Origin: Pedobacter cryotolerans
GTDB taxonomy: Bacteria; Bacteroidota; Bacteroidia; Sphingobacteriales; Sphingobacteriaceae
Direction of reading: 5' to 3'
Assembly (NCBI RefSeq): GCF_005116475.1
Contig: NZ_SWBO01000018.1
Coordinates: forward strand, 1-45,867
Length of the DNA stretch: 45,867 nt
Shown piece after piece: positions 31,513 to 38,883 of this stretch. The notes beneath the pieces were generated by a model that saw nothing but the letters and a program-made list of their open reading frames with translations, did no database searches and was not told the origin of the DNA. Position 1 is the stretch's first letter; each line of letters opens with the position of its first letter. The position numbers were made by a program, and so were the translations under genes.

Positions 31513-33599
31513 TAGACTTCGCCGTTACGTTTTCTAAAAAACCATTCTGCAGTTAGCAATACTACTAAAAGCGCAAAAATCCATTGTAAACTTATCAATT
31601 CCTCATACTTTCTATCTTCGTAACTAATGGTTTTAGCTTGTCCACTTTTTTCAATTTCATAAGCTATGCTTAATAGATTAGCTGGCATTAGCATTTTGCC
31701 ATTGCTTTGCTGCGCCATGGTGTTTAAAAGTTGATGATTTGCGGTTGTTTGCTGATATTCTGCAATTATTGCACTCACATAAAATGCGCCATTTGCTGAA
31801 TACTCCTTATTACCCAAAACTGTTTTTGCAGCATACGTGTAATTACCTTGAGGTAAGTTACCAATAGTTAGACGATATGCTGTAGCTTGTTTAGAAAATG
31901 TGTAGTTAAATGTTTTACCACCCGCATATTTTAATTGCAATTTTACATCTGGCGTATTTACAGATTCGTAAGCATCATTATACAACGTTGCGTTTAAAAT
32001 CACATCCTCGTTTTCATCATAGGTGCTCTTACTACTGTAAACCTTAAACTTTCTTTTATCGTCTTTTACAGAAAGATATTGTACTGTTTTGCTAATCAAC
32101 TCATTAACCAAAGGGATATTTTGTTCGTTTTTTGCCTCTTCTAATTTCCACTTCCAAATCCCTTCACCTAATAAAAACCCTGTTTTTTTACTATTTTCAT
32201 TTACAAAAAAGAGCATCGGATTTTGAGTATTTACCTTACCAATGCGTTGGTTAAGTACGGTAGTGTAATTGCCATTAATCCTAACATTACCAAATGGCAT
32301 GAGCAAAGGATCATAATCGTTAAGTTGTTTTAAACTTTCTTCAGCTAAATTAAATGCCGTAAAGCTAGGCTCTGGGTATGCAAAAATTTCTTGCGTAGCG
32401 CTATTTCCTCCCCTACCTAAATTTAATATCTTTTGAACCTGATTTAAACTTGAAATATTAGTTTGTGCACCAACAATATACCATGTTGAAATATTTAAGT
32501 TGGTTAACTTAGTCATAAAAGTATTAGCAATACTTCCTTGATCTGGCAATTGATACAATATGGCTAAACTAAACAATTTAGGGTCTATAGTATTTAAATC
32601 TTCGGCCAATGCTAGCGTAACTTCGTAATTTTTGTTCTGCTCAATAGCTTGTTTAAAAGTGGCCAAATCTGGGTGTGGCACAGCTGATGCTAGTAAAACT
32701 TTCTGTTTACCATCAATTACTTCAATAAAAATAGTTTGCGTATTATTTTTTGTAGTGATTTCATTTTTAAGGGGCGAAATAGCAATGGTGTACTTTTGCA
32801 CACCCACTTTAGTTGCTTTTAATTTTACCTCAACATCCTTTACAAAACTGCCTGCATCTATATTTAAATTCTGTTTTTTTATAATTATTCCATTTTCTGC
32901 TATGGTAAGTTGGGCAGTTTCTCCTTTACTTTCAAACGCTTGTATTTGTATATCTAACATAAACTCATTATCCAAATAAGCTAGGTTGTTATAATTGATA
33001 TTTGCAATTAACACATCTCTTCGGGCAATGGTATCGCCCATGGCAATGGTATAAATTGGCACCTTAATTTTATTGAGTTCATATAAAGGATTTCCACCAC
33101 GGTTAAAAATTCCATCACTTGCCATAATTACTGCACCAACATTTCGGTTTAGCAATTCATCATTTATTTTACTAACCAGTGCCGATGCATTACTCAGTTT
33201 TCCTTTACCAGAATAGTCTAACCCATCTTTTACACTATCGCTAAAACTATATGTTTTTACTTCATATTTTTCAGCAAGCTGATTGACCAAAGTATTTAAA
33301 TCTTGCTGGTATTTTTGTTGATTAAAGCCGTTTGCGACAATCTCTTTAACAGAAATCGAATTATCATTTGCAATGACTATGATGGGCTTTTCTGGGTTAT
33401 AACTTAATGTTTTAACAAGCGGAGCAAATATTAAATAGCCAATTAGCGTGACTACAAGAATTCTAAGCGCTGCTAAACTTAGCTTTAAATTTTTTGCTAA
33501 GCTTCTATTCGTGCCATACAACAACCAAGCATACGCACAACCCAATAAAAGGCAAGCTAAAAAAGTAAATATTGAAGTTGCTGAAAAAAAATTGCCCAT
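31512..33599 (-). CDS. large membrane protein with vWA-like region
   Basis: 695 residues. Two N-terminal membrane helices (about 8-27 and 42-63), a large extracytoplasmic part, and one C-terminal helix (about 670-687, WIFALLVVLLTAEWFF). The region from 73 on (IIVIANDNSISVKEIV, then GAVIMASDGIFNRGGNPLYEL and VPIYTIAMGDTIARRD) resembles a vWA fold with a degenerate metal site (DNSIS rather than DxSxS). Later parts look like beta-sandwich domains. Such proteins are found in many Bacteroidota without a known role. It is coupled to the TRIC-like gene. It faces away from the L,D-transpeptidase gene, with a shared 75-bp upstream region. Confidence 0.82.
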   Translation of the reverse strand: MGNFFSATSIFTFLACLLLGCAYAWLLYGTNRSLAKNLKLSLAALRILVVTLIGYLIFAPLVKTLSYNPEKPIIVIANDNSISVKEIVANGFNQQKYQQDLNTLVNQLAEKYEVKTYSFSDSVKDGLDYSGKGKLSNASALVSKINDELLNRNVGAVIMASDGIFNRGGNPLYELNKIKVPIYTIAMGDTIARRDVLIANINYNNLAYLDNEFMLDIQIQAFESKGETAQLTIAENGIIIKKQNLNIDAGSFVKDVEVKLKATKVGVQKYTIAISPLKNEITTKNNTQTIFIEVIDGKQKVLLASAVPHPDLATFKQAIEQNKNYEVTLALAEDLNTIDPKLFSLAILYQLPDQGSIANTFMTKLTNLNISTWYIVGAQTNISSLNQVQKILNLGRGGNSATQEIFAYPEPSFTAFNLAEESLKQLNDYDPLLMPFGNVRINGNYTTVLNQRIGKVNTQNPMLFFVNENSKKTGFLLGEGIWKWKLEEAKNEQNIPLVNELISKTVQYLSVKDDKRKFKVYSSKSTYDENEDVILNATLYNDAYESVNTPDVKLQLKYAGGKTFNYTFSKQATAYRLTIGNLPQGNYTYAAKTVLGNKEYSANGAFYVSAIIAEYQQTTANHQLLNTMAQQSNGKMLMPANLLSIAYEIEKSGQAKTISYEDRKYEELISLQWIFALLVVLLTAEWFFRKRNGEV

Positions 33600-33674
33600 A
33601 GCTTAAACGTAAAGATGCTAATTTTCTAAAAAATACATCGTAATTTGTTTATTAAATACCTAATTAACGTTGCA

Positions 33675-34409
33675 ATGAAATATCTATATCTATTAAATCT
33701 ATTTTTTATGGTTACCTCTTCATTTGCACAAAGCAATTTCAAACAAAATCAACTTAAATTTGAGCGGGTTAGCAATGCATTTAGCGAAAAAGGTAAAGCT
33801 TTACAAAAGGAATTAAACAAGGATGGCTTTACCAGCAATTACGAATTATTTATTGCCGCTTATAAAGCGGAAGGCAAAGTAGAAATTTGGTTAAAGGCCA
33901 ATGGACAAAATCAGTTTAAACTATTTAAAACCTACGATTTTTGTGCACATTCTGGCAAGTTAGGGCCCAAGGTTATGGAAGGTGATTTACAAACACCAGA
34001 AGGTTTTTATAAAATTAATGTCTTTAATCCGATGAGTAAGTTCCATCTCTCTTTAGGGATTGATTACCCTAATGCATTAGACGAAGCTAGAACTGGCAAG
34101 AACAGAAAAATAGGTGGTGAAATTTACATACACGGAGATTGTGTAACGGTTGGTTGCATACCTTTAACTGATGATAAAATTAAGGAAGTTTACATTTTAG
34201 GAGTTGAGGCGATAAATTATGGTCAAAATCATATTCCTATTTACATTTTTCCTTTTAAAATGACTACAAAAAACATAGAGAAATATGCCGCAGAATATCC
34301 GCAGCATTTAAAATTTTGGCAAAATTTACAGCATGGTTATGCTTATTTCGAAAAGTATAAAACCTTGCCTGTAATTACCCATGTTAAGGGGAGTTATGTG
34401 GTAAAATAA
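33675..34409 (+). CDS. L,D-transpeptidase (YkuD) family protein
   Basis: 244 residues from ATG 33675, which starts a clean signal peptide (MKYLYLLNLFFMVTSSFAQ). A longer frame from 33645 would add ten residues before it. The catalytic YkuD motif is HGDCVTVGCIPL, with His153 and nucleophile Cys161; the GDLQTPEGFYKINVFNP strand is also typical. These periplasmic enzymes crosslink peptidoglycan through D-amino acids or attach proteins to it. Length and motif fit the ErfK/YafK-like branch. Its stop codon abuts a hairpin repeat. Confidence 0.92.
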   Translation: MKYLYLLNLFFMVTSSFAQSNFKQNQLKFERVSNAFSEKGKALQKELNKDGFTSNYELFIAAYKAEGKVEIWLKANGQNQFKLFKTYDFCAHSGKLGPKVMEGDLQTPEGFYKINVFNPMSKFHLSLGIDYPNALDEARTGKNRKIGGEIYIHGDCVTVGCIPLTDDKIKEVYILGVEAINYGQNHIPIYIFPFKMTTKNIEKYAAEYPQHLKFWQNLQHGYAYFEKYKTLPVITHVKGSYVVK

Positions 34410-34484
34410 GCCCCACCTAAATCCTCCCCAAAGGGGAGGACTTGCAAATTCATAATCCCCCTTTGGGGGTTAGGGGGATTTTAC
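34410..34484. repeat. hairpin repeat between two convergent stop codons
   Basis: CCCCACCTAAATCCTCCCC starts right after the L,D-transpeptidase stop, and CCCCCTTTGGGGGTTAGGGG ends against the fabG stop. It fills the whole 71-bp gap and probably terminates both transcripts. Confidence 0.75.
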
Positions 34485-35224
34485 AGCATTCCGCCGCAAA
34501 CAGATAAAGTTTGTCCGGTTACGTAAGCGCTCATGTCTGAAGCTAAGAACACGCAAACATTTGCAATATCTTCAGTTTCGCCAGCACGTTTTAATGGAAT
34601 ATCTTTTTCCCAGCCTGCAACAACTGCAGGGTCTAATACTTCGGTCATTTCTGTACGGATAAAGCCTGGAGCAACTACATTTGCACGGATGTTACGTGAG
34701 CCTAATTCTTTAGCAACCGATTTGGTAAAACCGATGATACCAGCTTTAGAAGCTGCATAATTTGCCTGACCAGCATTACCTGTAACACCAACAATAGAAC
34801 TCATATTAATGAATACGCCTTTACGAGCTTTCATCATTATTTTAGAAGCAGCTTTGGTTACATTAAAAATAGATTTTAGGTTAACGTTCATCACATCATC
34901 CCAGTTCTCTTCGCTCATGCGCATTAACAAACCATCCTTGGTAATACCAGCATTGTTTACTACAATATCAATTGTTCCAAATTCTGCTACAATATCATTA
35001 ATCAATTTTTCTGCTTCATCAAATTTTGAAGCATCAGAACGATAACCCTTTACTTTTGTACCAAAGCTTTGTAATTCTTGTTCTAAAGCTTCTCCTTTTT
35101 CTACCGATGACAGATAAGTAAAAGCTACGTTAGCACCTTGTTCTGCAAATTTTTCGGCTATTTTGCGACCTATTCCTTTTGATGCACCAGTAATTAGTGC
35201 TGTTTTTCCTTCTAGTAATTTCAT
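34481..35224 (-). CDS. fabG: 3-oxoacyl-[acyl-carrier-protein] reductase
   Basis: 247 residues, the normal FabG length. NADPH-dependent reduction of 3-oxoacyl-ACP in fatty acid elongation. TGASKGIG (12-19), NNAGITKDGLLMRM (90-103), catalytic Ser142/143, Tyr156 and Lys160 (YAASK), and VVAPGFIRTEMTE followed by the YVTGQTLSVCGGML end are all FabG-like. It stands alone here rather than in a fab cluster, common in Bacteroidota. REP-like elements lie just upstream. Confidence 0.93.
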   Translation of the reverse strand: MKLLEGKTALITGASKGIGRKIAEKFAEQGANVAFTYLSSVEKGEALEQELQSFGTKVKGYRSDASKFDEAEKLINDIVAEFGTIDIVVNNAGITKDGLLMRMSEENWDDVMNVNLKSIFNVTKAASKIMMKARKGVFINMSSIVGVTGNAGQANYAASKAGIIGFTKSVAKELGSRNIRANVVAPGFIRTEMTEVLDPAVVAGWEKDIPLKRAGETEDIANVCVFLASDMSAYVTGQTLSVCGGML

Positions 35225-35237
35225 TTTTTATACGTTT

Positions 35238-35313
35238 TGTCAGTCTGAGCTTGTCGAAGACTTGAAGCTAAGTTTATAAAATAATGCTGCCCTTCGACAA
35301 GCTTAGGGTGACA
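35238..35313. repeat. REP-like palindromic element left of the GIY-YIG gene
   Basis: GTCAGTCTGAGCTTGTCGAAG-like left arm (35238-35259) and GACAAGCTTAGGGTGACA right arm (35292-35313), loop of 32 nt. Same family as 4263-4345 and 35672-35750. Confidence 0.75.
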
Positions 35314-35341
35314 TTCTTGGTTTTTTTAATTATCAAAGTTA

Positions 35342-35641
35342 TTATTTCTTTTTAAGGTTAGATAATCTTTTTATCTCGTTCCAATCTTCATTAAAAAGTG
35401 CTTCCTTCTTTTTTCTACTCCAACCCTTTACCTGTTTTTCAAATTCTATTGCGTGTTCAATATAATCAAATCTTTGCCAATATCTTAAAGTTAATGGCCT
35501 TCTAAAATATTTATAAGATAGTGGATCGTCTCCATTTTCATGCTGTAATAATCTTACCTCTAGATCATTTGTAACTCCAGTATAATAGCTTTTATCAGAA
35601 CATTCTAAAATGTAAACGAAGTAGTTGTGAATAGTTGCCAT
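35342..35641 (-). CDS. small GIY-YIG endonuclease family protein
   Basis: 99 residues. The GIY-YIG core is visible: FVYILECSDKSYYTGVTNDLEVRLLQHE, with Tyr10/Tyr20 and Gly22, Arg30 and His34, and the metal-binding Glu at 66 or 68 in AIEFEKQVKGW. The basic C-terminal tail (SRKKKEALF, KRLSNLKKK) fits DNA binding. This UvrC-N-like single-domain group is abundant in Bacteroidota, with unknown role. It stands alone, with palindromic repeats of one family on both sides, which hints at a mobile unit. Confidence 0.9.
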   Translation of the reverse strand: MATIHNYFVYILECSDKSYYTGVTNDLEVRLLQHENGDDPLSYKYFRRPLTLRYWQRFDYIEHAIEFEKQVKGWSRKKKEALFNEDWNEIKRLSNLKKK

Positions 35642-35671
35642 TTATTAATTTTGGCATTAAGTTAATAAACT

Positions 35672-35811
35672 TTGTCATCCTGAGCCTGGCGAAGGACATC
35701 TTTTTATTAATTTATCTACTGCTCGTCCTTCGACAAGCTCAGGATGACAATCGATTAAAAATTGTTATTTTCCTAATAATTTATTAATCCTTCAACAAGC
35801 TCAGGATGACA
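35672..35811. repeat. REP-like elements right of the GIY-YIG gene
   Basis: A complete element (35672-35750): GTCATCCTGAGCCTGGCGAA and GACAAGCTCAGGATGAC arms around a 29-nt loop. A half element (35789-35811) with CAACAAGCTCAGGATGACA follows. The element lies in the gap before the GIY-YIG start and after the aguA stop. Confidence 0.78.
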
Positions 35812-35824
35812 TGAATCATAAAAA

Positions 35825-36898
35825 CTATACCGCTGGTTCCTGCTGGCTCAAGCAATGAAAACTGCCTAAACCCCAAATAATATCAACAGAATTGATACCC
35901 ACAACTGGTCTATCAGGAAAACACCCTTGAATAATGTCTAAAGCTTTTTGATCATTCACATCGTTAAAAATTGGCACAATAACCGCCGCATTAGCAATAT
36001 AAAAGTTTGCATAAGACGCTGGTAAACGCGTATCTTCAAAAATAACTGGAGATGGCATTGGTAATTTCACAATGTTTAATGGTCTACCATCTGGCAAGGT
36101 CATTTTCTTTAATGCATCATAGTTTTCTTGCAGCAACAAATGATTTTCATCTAACGGATTACTTTCTAAAACCGTTAAAACGGTATCTTCATTTACAAAA
36201 CGAGTAATATCATCAATATGACCATCAGTATCATCGCCAACAATGCCATCTCCTACCCATAAAATTTGTTCGGCACCGTAAAACTCTTTTAAATAAGTTT
36301 CAATCTGCTCTTTATTTAAATGCGGATTTCTGTTTTCGTTTAATAAACAAGCCGTGCTGGTTAAAATTGTTCCCGCTCCGTTAAATTCTACCGAACCACC
36401 TTCCATTACAATGTCTGGCGTAAACAAAGGCAAATTAAAATGTTTTGCTATTTTAGTCGGTATTACATCATCTAAATCGTAAGGTGGATATTTTCCTCCC
36501 CAAGCATTGTAACCCCAATCAACCACTGCTTTTTCATTTCCTTTAACTACAAAAGCAGGCCCATGATCGCGGCACCAAGCATCGTTACTTTCGTTAAAGT
36601 AAAATTCAATTTGGTTCAAATCAGCGTTTACTTTTTCTAATTCAGAAACTGCAAAAGCTTTCATTGCTCCATCCTTTACATTAATGCGCACTTTTTCGCC
36701 TGTAGCCACAATTTTAATAAACTCACAATAGGGTTTATAGATTGTTTCTAATTTACCTGGCCAACTTGCCTCTTTATGTGGCCAACTTAACCAAGTGGCT
36801 TCGTGTTTAGCCCATTCGGCTGGGAATTGAAAACCCTGCTTTTTTGGTGAATTTGCAAATTCTGGTTGCTCTGAAGTATTTATAACTGTAATTGACAT
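35825..36898 (-). CDS. aguA: agmatine deiminase
   Basis: 357 residues. Hydrolyses agmatine to N-carbamoylputrescine and ammonia, in the cytoplasm. FPAEWAKHEATWLSWPHKEASWPG, the substrate-binding NDAWCRDHGPAFV, MEGGSVEFNGAGTILT, DDTDGHIDDITRFV and the catalytic Cys349 in GSFHCLSQQEPA fit the family of peptidyl-arginine-deiminase-fold enzymes. It lies 101 bp after aguB in the same direction, so both reactions of the agmatine route to putrescine are encoded together. Arginine decarboxylase, which makes agmatine, is not in the window. Confidence 0.95.
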   Translation of the reverse strand: MSITVINTSEQPEFANSPKKQGFQFPAEWAKHEATWLSWPHKEASWPGKLETIYKPYCEFIKIVATGEKVRINVKDGAMKAFAVSELEKVNADLNQIEFYFNESNDAWCRDHGPAFVVKGNEKAVVDWGYNAWGGKYPPYDLDDVIPTKIAKHFNLPLFTPDIVMEGGSVEFNGAGTILTSTACLLNENRNPHLNKEQIETYLKEFYGAEQILWVGDGIVGDDTDGHIDDITRFVNEDTVLTVLESNPLDENHLLLQENYDALKKMTLPDGRPLNIVKLPMPSPVIFEDTRLPASYANFYIANAAVIVPIFNDVNDQKALDIIQGCFPDRPVVGINSVDIIWGLGSFHCLSQQEPAV

Positions 36899-36915
36899 TG
36901 TGTTTTTTTATAGAG

Positions 36916-36940
36916 ATCCTTCGACAAGCTCAGGATGACA
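36916..36940. repeat. half REP-like element between aguB and aguA
   Basis: Contains GACAAGCTCAGGATGAC, the right arm of the 35672-35750 family. A G+C-rich stretch CCGCCTGCGGCGG (36978-36990) also lies in this gap. Confidence 0.65.
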
Positions 36941-36999
36941 GTATTTAAGGAATTCCGCTTTAGTCTTTAGTCTTTTCTCCGCCTGCGGCGGATCAAAGC

Positions 37000-37875
37000 C
37001 TAATCCCCATCCAAATATCTCTTTGTAATTGGCTGATAAGAATCAATTCTTCTATCTCTTAAAAAAGGCCAGTGTTTACGGATATAATCACTTTGTTTTA
37101 AGTCAATATCCACTACTTCGGTTTCTTCTTGATCGTGAGATGCCAAGTACAATAATTTACCTTGTGCATTGGTTGCGAAACTACCTCCCCAAAATTTCAT
37201 TCTTCCTTCTTGCTCAAAACCAACACGGTTTACGCTAATTACAGGTAAGCCATTGGCAACCGAATGCGAACGTTGTATCGTTTGCCAAGCATTGTATTGA
37301 TCTTGGTTGGTTTCTTCATCTTGCGTAGTATCCCAGCCAATTGCTGTTGGATAAAACATAATATCAGCACCCATTAAAGCTGTAATTCTCGAAGCTTCTG
37401 GATACCATTGATCCCAACAAATTAAAATACCAATGGTGGCAAACTTGGTTTTAAACACTTTATAACCTAAATCGCCTGGCGTAAAATAGAATTTTTCATA
37501 ATAAGCCGGGTCATCTGGAATATGCATTTTACGATATTTGCCCAAATAACTTCCGTCCGCATCTAAAACTGCTGTAGTATTGTGGTATAAACCTTCGGCA
37601 CGCTTCTCAAATAAAGATGCAATAATTACCACACCTAATTCTTTGGCAACATCTTGCAAAGCATCTGTACTCGGACCAGGAATTTTCTCTGCTAAATCGA
37701 AGTTGTCATAATCCTCCACATCGCAAAAATATAGCGAAGTAAACAACTCTTGCAAACACACAATTTGTGCACCTTTTGCTGCTGCCGCTCTTACTTGTGT
37801 AATTGCTTTATCTAAATTTTCTTGTTTATCCTTAGTACAAGTCATTTGCACCAAGCCAACTTTTACTTTGCTCAT
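37000..37875 (-). CDS. aguB: N-carbamoylputrescine amidase
   Basis: 291 residues, the usual length. A nitrilase-superfamily enzyme that converts N-carbamoylputrescine to putrescine, CO2 and ammonia. The catalytic triad is Glu43 (CLQELF), Lys116 (KYRKMHIPDD) and Cys153 (LICWDQWYPEASR). KMHIPDDPAYYEKFYFTPGD and SVANGLPVISVNRVG are typical of AguB. First gene of the aguB-aguA pair. A TAACTTTG box on the minus strand at 37973-37980 may be its promoter, leaving a leader of about 90 nt made largely of a 7-nt-period repeat. Confidence 0.95.
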   Translation of the reverse strand: MSKVKVGLVQMTCTKDKQENLDKAITQVRAAAAKGAQIVCLQELFTSLYFCDVEDYDNFDLAEKIPGPSTDALQDVAKELGVVIIASLFEKRAEGLYHNTTAVLDADGSYLGKYRKMHIPDDPAYYEKFYFTPGDLGYKVFKTKFATIGILICWDQWYPEASRITALMGADIMFYPTAIGWDTTQDEETNQDQYNAWQTIQRSHSVANGLPVISVNRVGFEQEGRMKFWGGSFATNAQGKLLYLASHDQEETEVVDIDLKQSDYIRKHWPFLRDRRIDSYQPITKRYLDGD

Positions 37876-38455
37876 ATCTTAAAAATGATTGAATGATTGA
37901 ATTAGAGAATAATTGAATTGAGTAGTCGCCAAAATTCAATCTTTCAAAATTCTATCATTCATAATTGGATGGCAAAGTTAGGCAAAAAGGTGGAAGGTTG
38001 AAAGGATAAAGACCAAAGTGAAGGAAGAGGATTTGAAAAGCAAATACAGTGATTAAGATTAATGTTAGTCTGGCTATTCGTTACAATCTTTTTTGTTATC
38101 GTCCTTTCGAACCGCAGGGAGAAATCTGTTTTGTCCGTACCACAAACTTACAGATACCTCAATCGTTCCTCATTTCGGTATGACGAGTATGATAAAAAAA
38201 CAAAAAAGTATTTCCACTACTATCCAGTTTATTAAACTTGGGTTTGTACTACTATGAGGGGTTGCAATTTGCCAAGACCTACAACCGTAATAAATTAAAC
38301 CCGATTGGATGAAAGCCACATTTTTTATGGGGCTGTAAGTAAAGCGGGACTGAAATTGCGATGGAAAACTTACGGCCATTTTCAGAAAAACAATGCTAGT
38401 TTAATTAAAAAACTGGCGAAGTCTTGCGACGCATTGGCTTTGGAGACTTCGTAAG
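37876..38455. repeat. 580-bp gap filled with repeats
   Basis: No gene recognised. 37883-37966 is a hairpin array of TTGAATGA/TCATTCAA-type units. 38098-38186 is an element with GTCCTTTCGAACCGCAGGGA at the left and CCTCATTTCGGTATGAC at the right. 38295-38355 is an AAACCCGATTGG ... AAAGCGGGACTG element. A possible minus-strand -7 box TAACTTTG lies at 37973-37980 and would serve aguB. Confidence 0.55.
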
Positions 38456-38674
38456 CTAAACTAACGTATCTCGATATTCTTGCTGTAACTCGAACAAACA
38501 TTTAGCGCATAAACAGCCATCATAAAGTTCAGAGATATGCTGAACTTCGTTAATGCTGAGCTGAACAACACTACATTGGCATTTGGCATAAGAGTTTGCC
38601 TTGCACTCAATAGCGGTTCCACAACGTTCGCAGGGAATGATTTCGTGTTTGCTATGGTTTGAATGTGATGACAT
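38456..38674 (-). CDS. cysteine-rich CWC family protein
   Basis: 72 residues with eight cysteines: CERC, C, CQC, CLCAKC. The spacing and the VQLSINEVQHISELYDGCLCAKCL segment match the small Cys_rich_CWC family, probably a zinc-binding protein of unknown role. It is a real gene despite its size because the cysteine pattern is ordered and ends in the family's CL-CxxCL signature. A TATTTTTG box on the minus strand at 38752-38759 may be the promoter, next to the terminator of the gene upstream (nrdA). Confidence 0.82.
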   Translation of the reverse strand: MSSHSNHSKHEIIPCERCGTAIECKANSYAKCQCSVVQLSINEVQHISELYDGCLCAKCLFELQQEYRDTLV

Positions 38675-38762
38675 ATTTTTTTAGTCAATGGTTAATAGTT
38701 GAGAGCCTCTGTTATCCAAACTATTGACCATTAGCTATGGACTATCTTTCACAAAAATAGCA

Positions 38763-38801
38763 ACAAAAAATAAGGTTCTGAACTTTATGTCCAGAACCTT
38801 A
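38763..38801 (-). terminator. nrdA terminator
   Basis: On the minus strand, TAAGGTTCTG and CAGAACCTTA form a perfect 10-bp stem followed by a T-run (A-run at 38764-38770 on the plus strand). Confidence 0.85.
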
Positions 38802-38816
38802 CATTAAATATATATT

Positions 38817-38878
38817 TTGTCATTCCGAGGAACGAGGAATCTCATTTTTGAGATTCTTCACTGCGTTCAGAATGACAA
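38817..38878. repeat. REP-like element after nrdA
   Basis: GTCATTCCGAGGAACGAGGA and GCGTTCAGAATGAC ends around a GAATCTC/GAGATTC inner stem; it ends 6 nt from the nrdA stop. Confidence 0.7.
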
Positions 38879-38883
38879 ATAGA

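Noticed and set aside
38170..38379. 69-codon minus-strand frame in the 37876-38455 gap
   Set aside because: Composed of two repeat elements; no homology pattern visible.
38461..38688. Alternative frame over the CWC gene
   Set aside because: The frame at 38456-38674 has the ordered cysteine pattern of the family; this one is its shadow.
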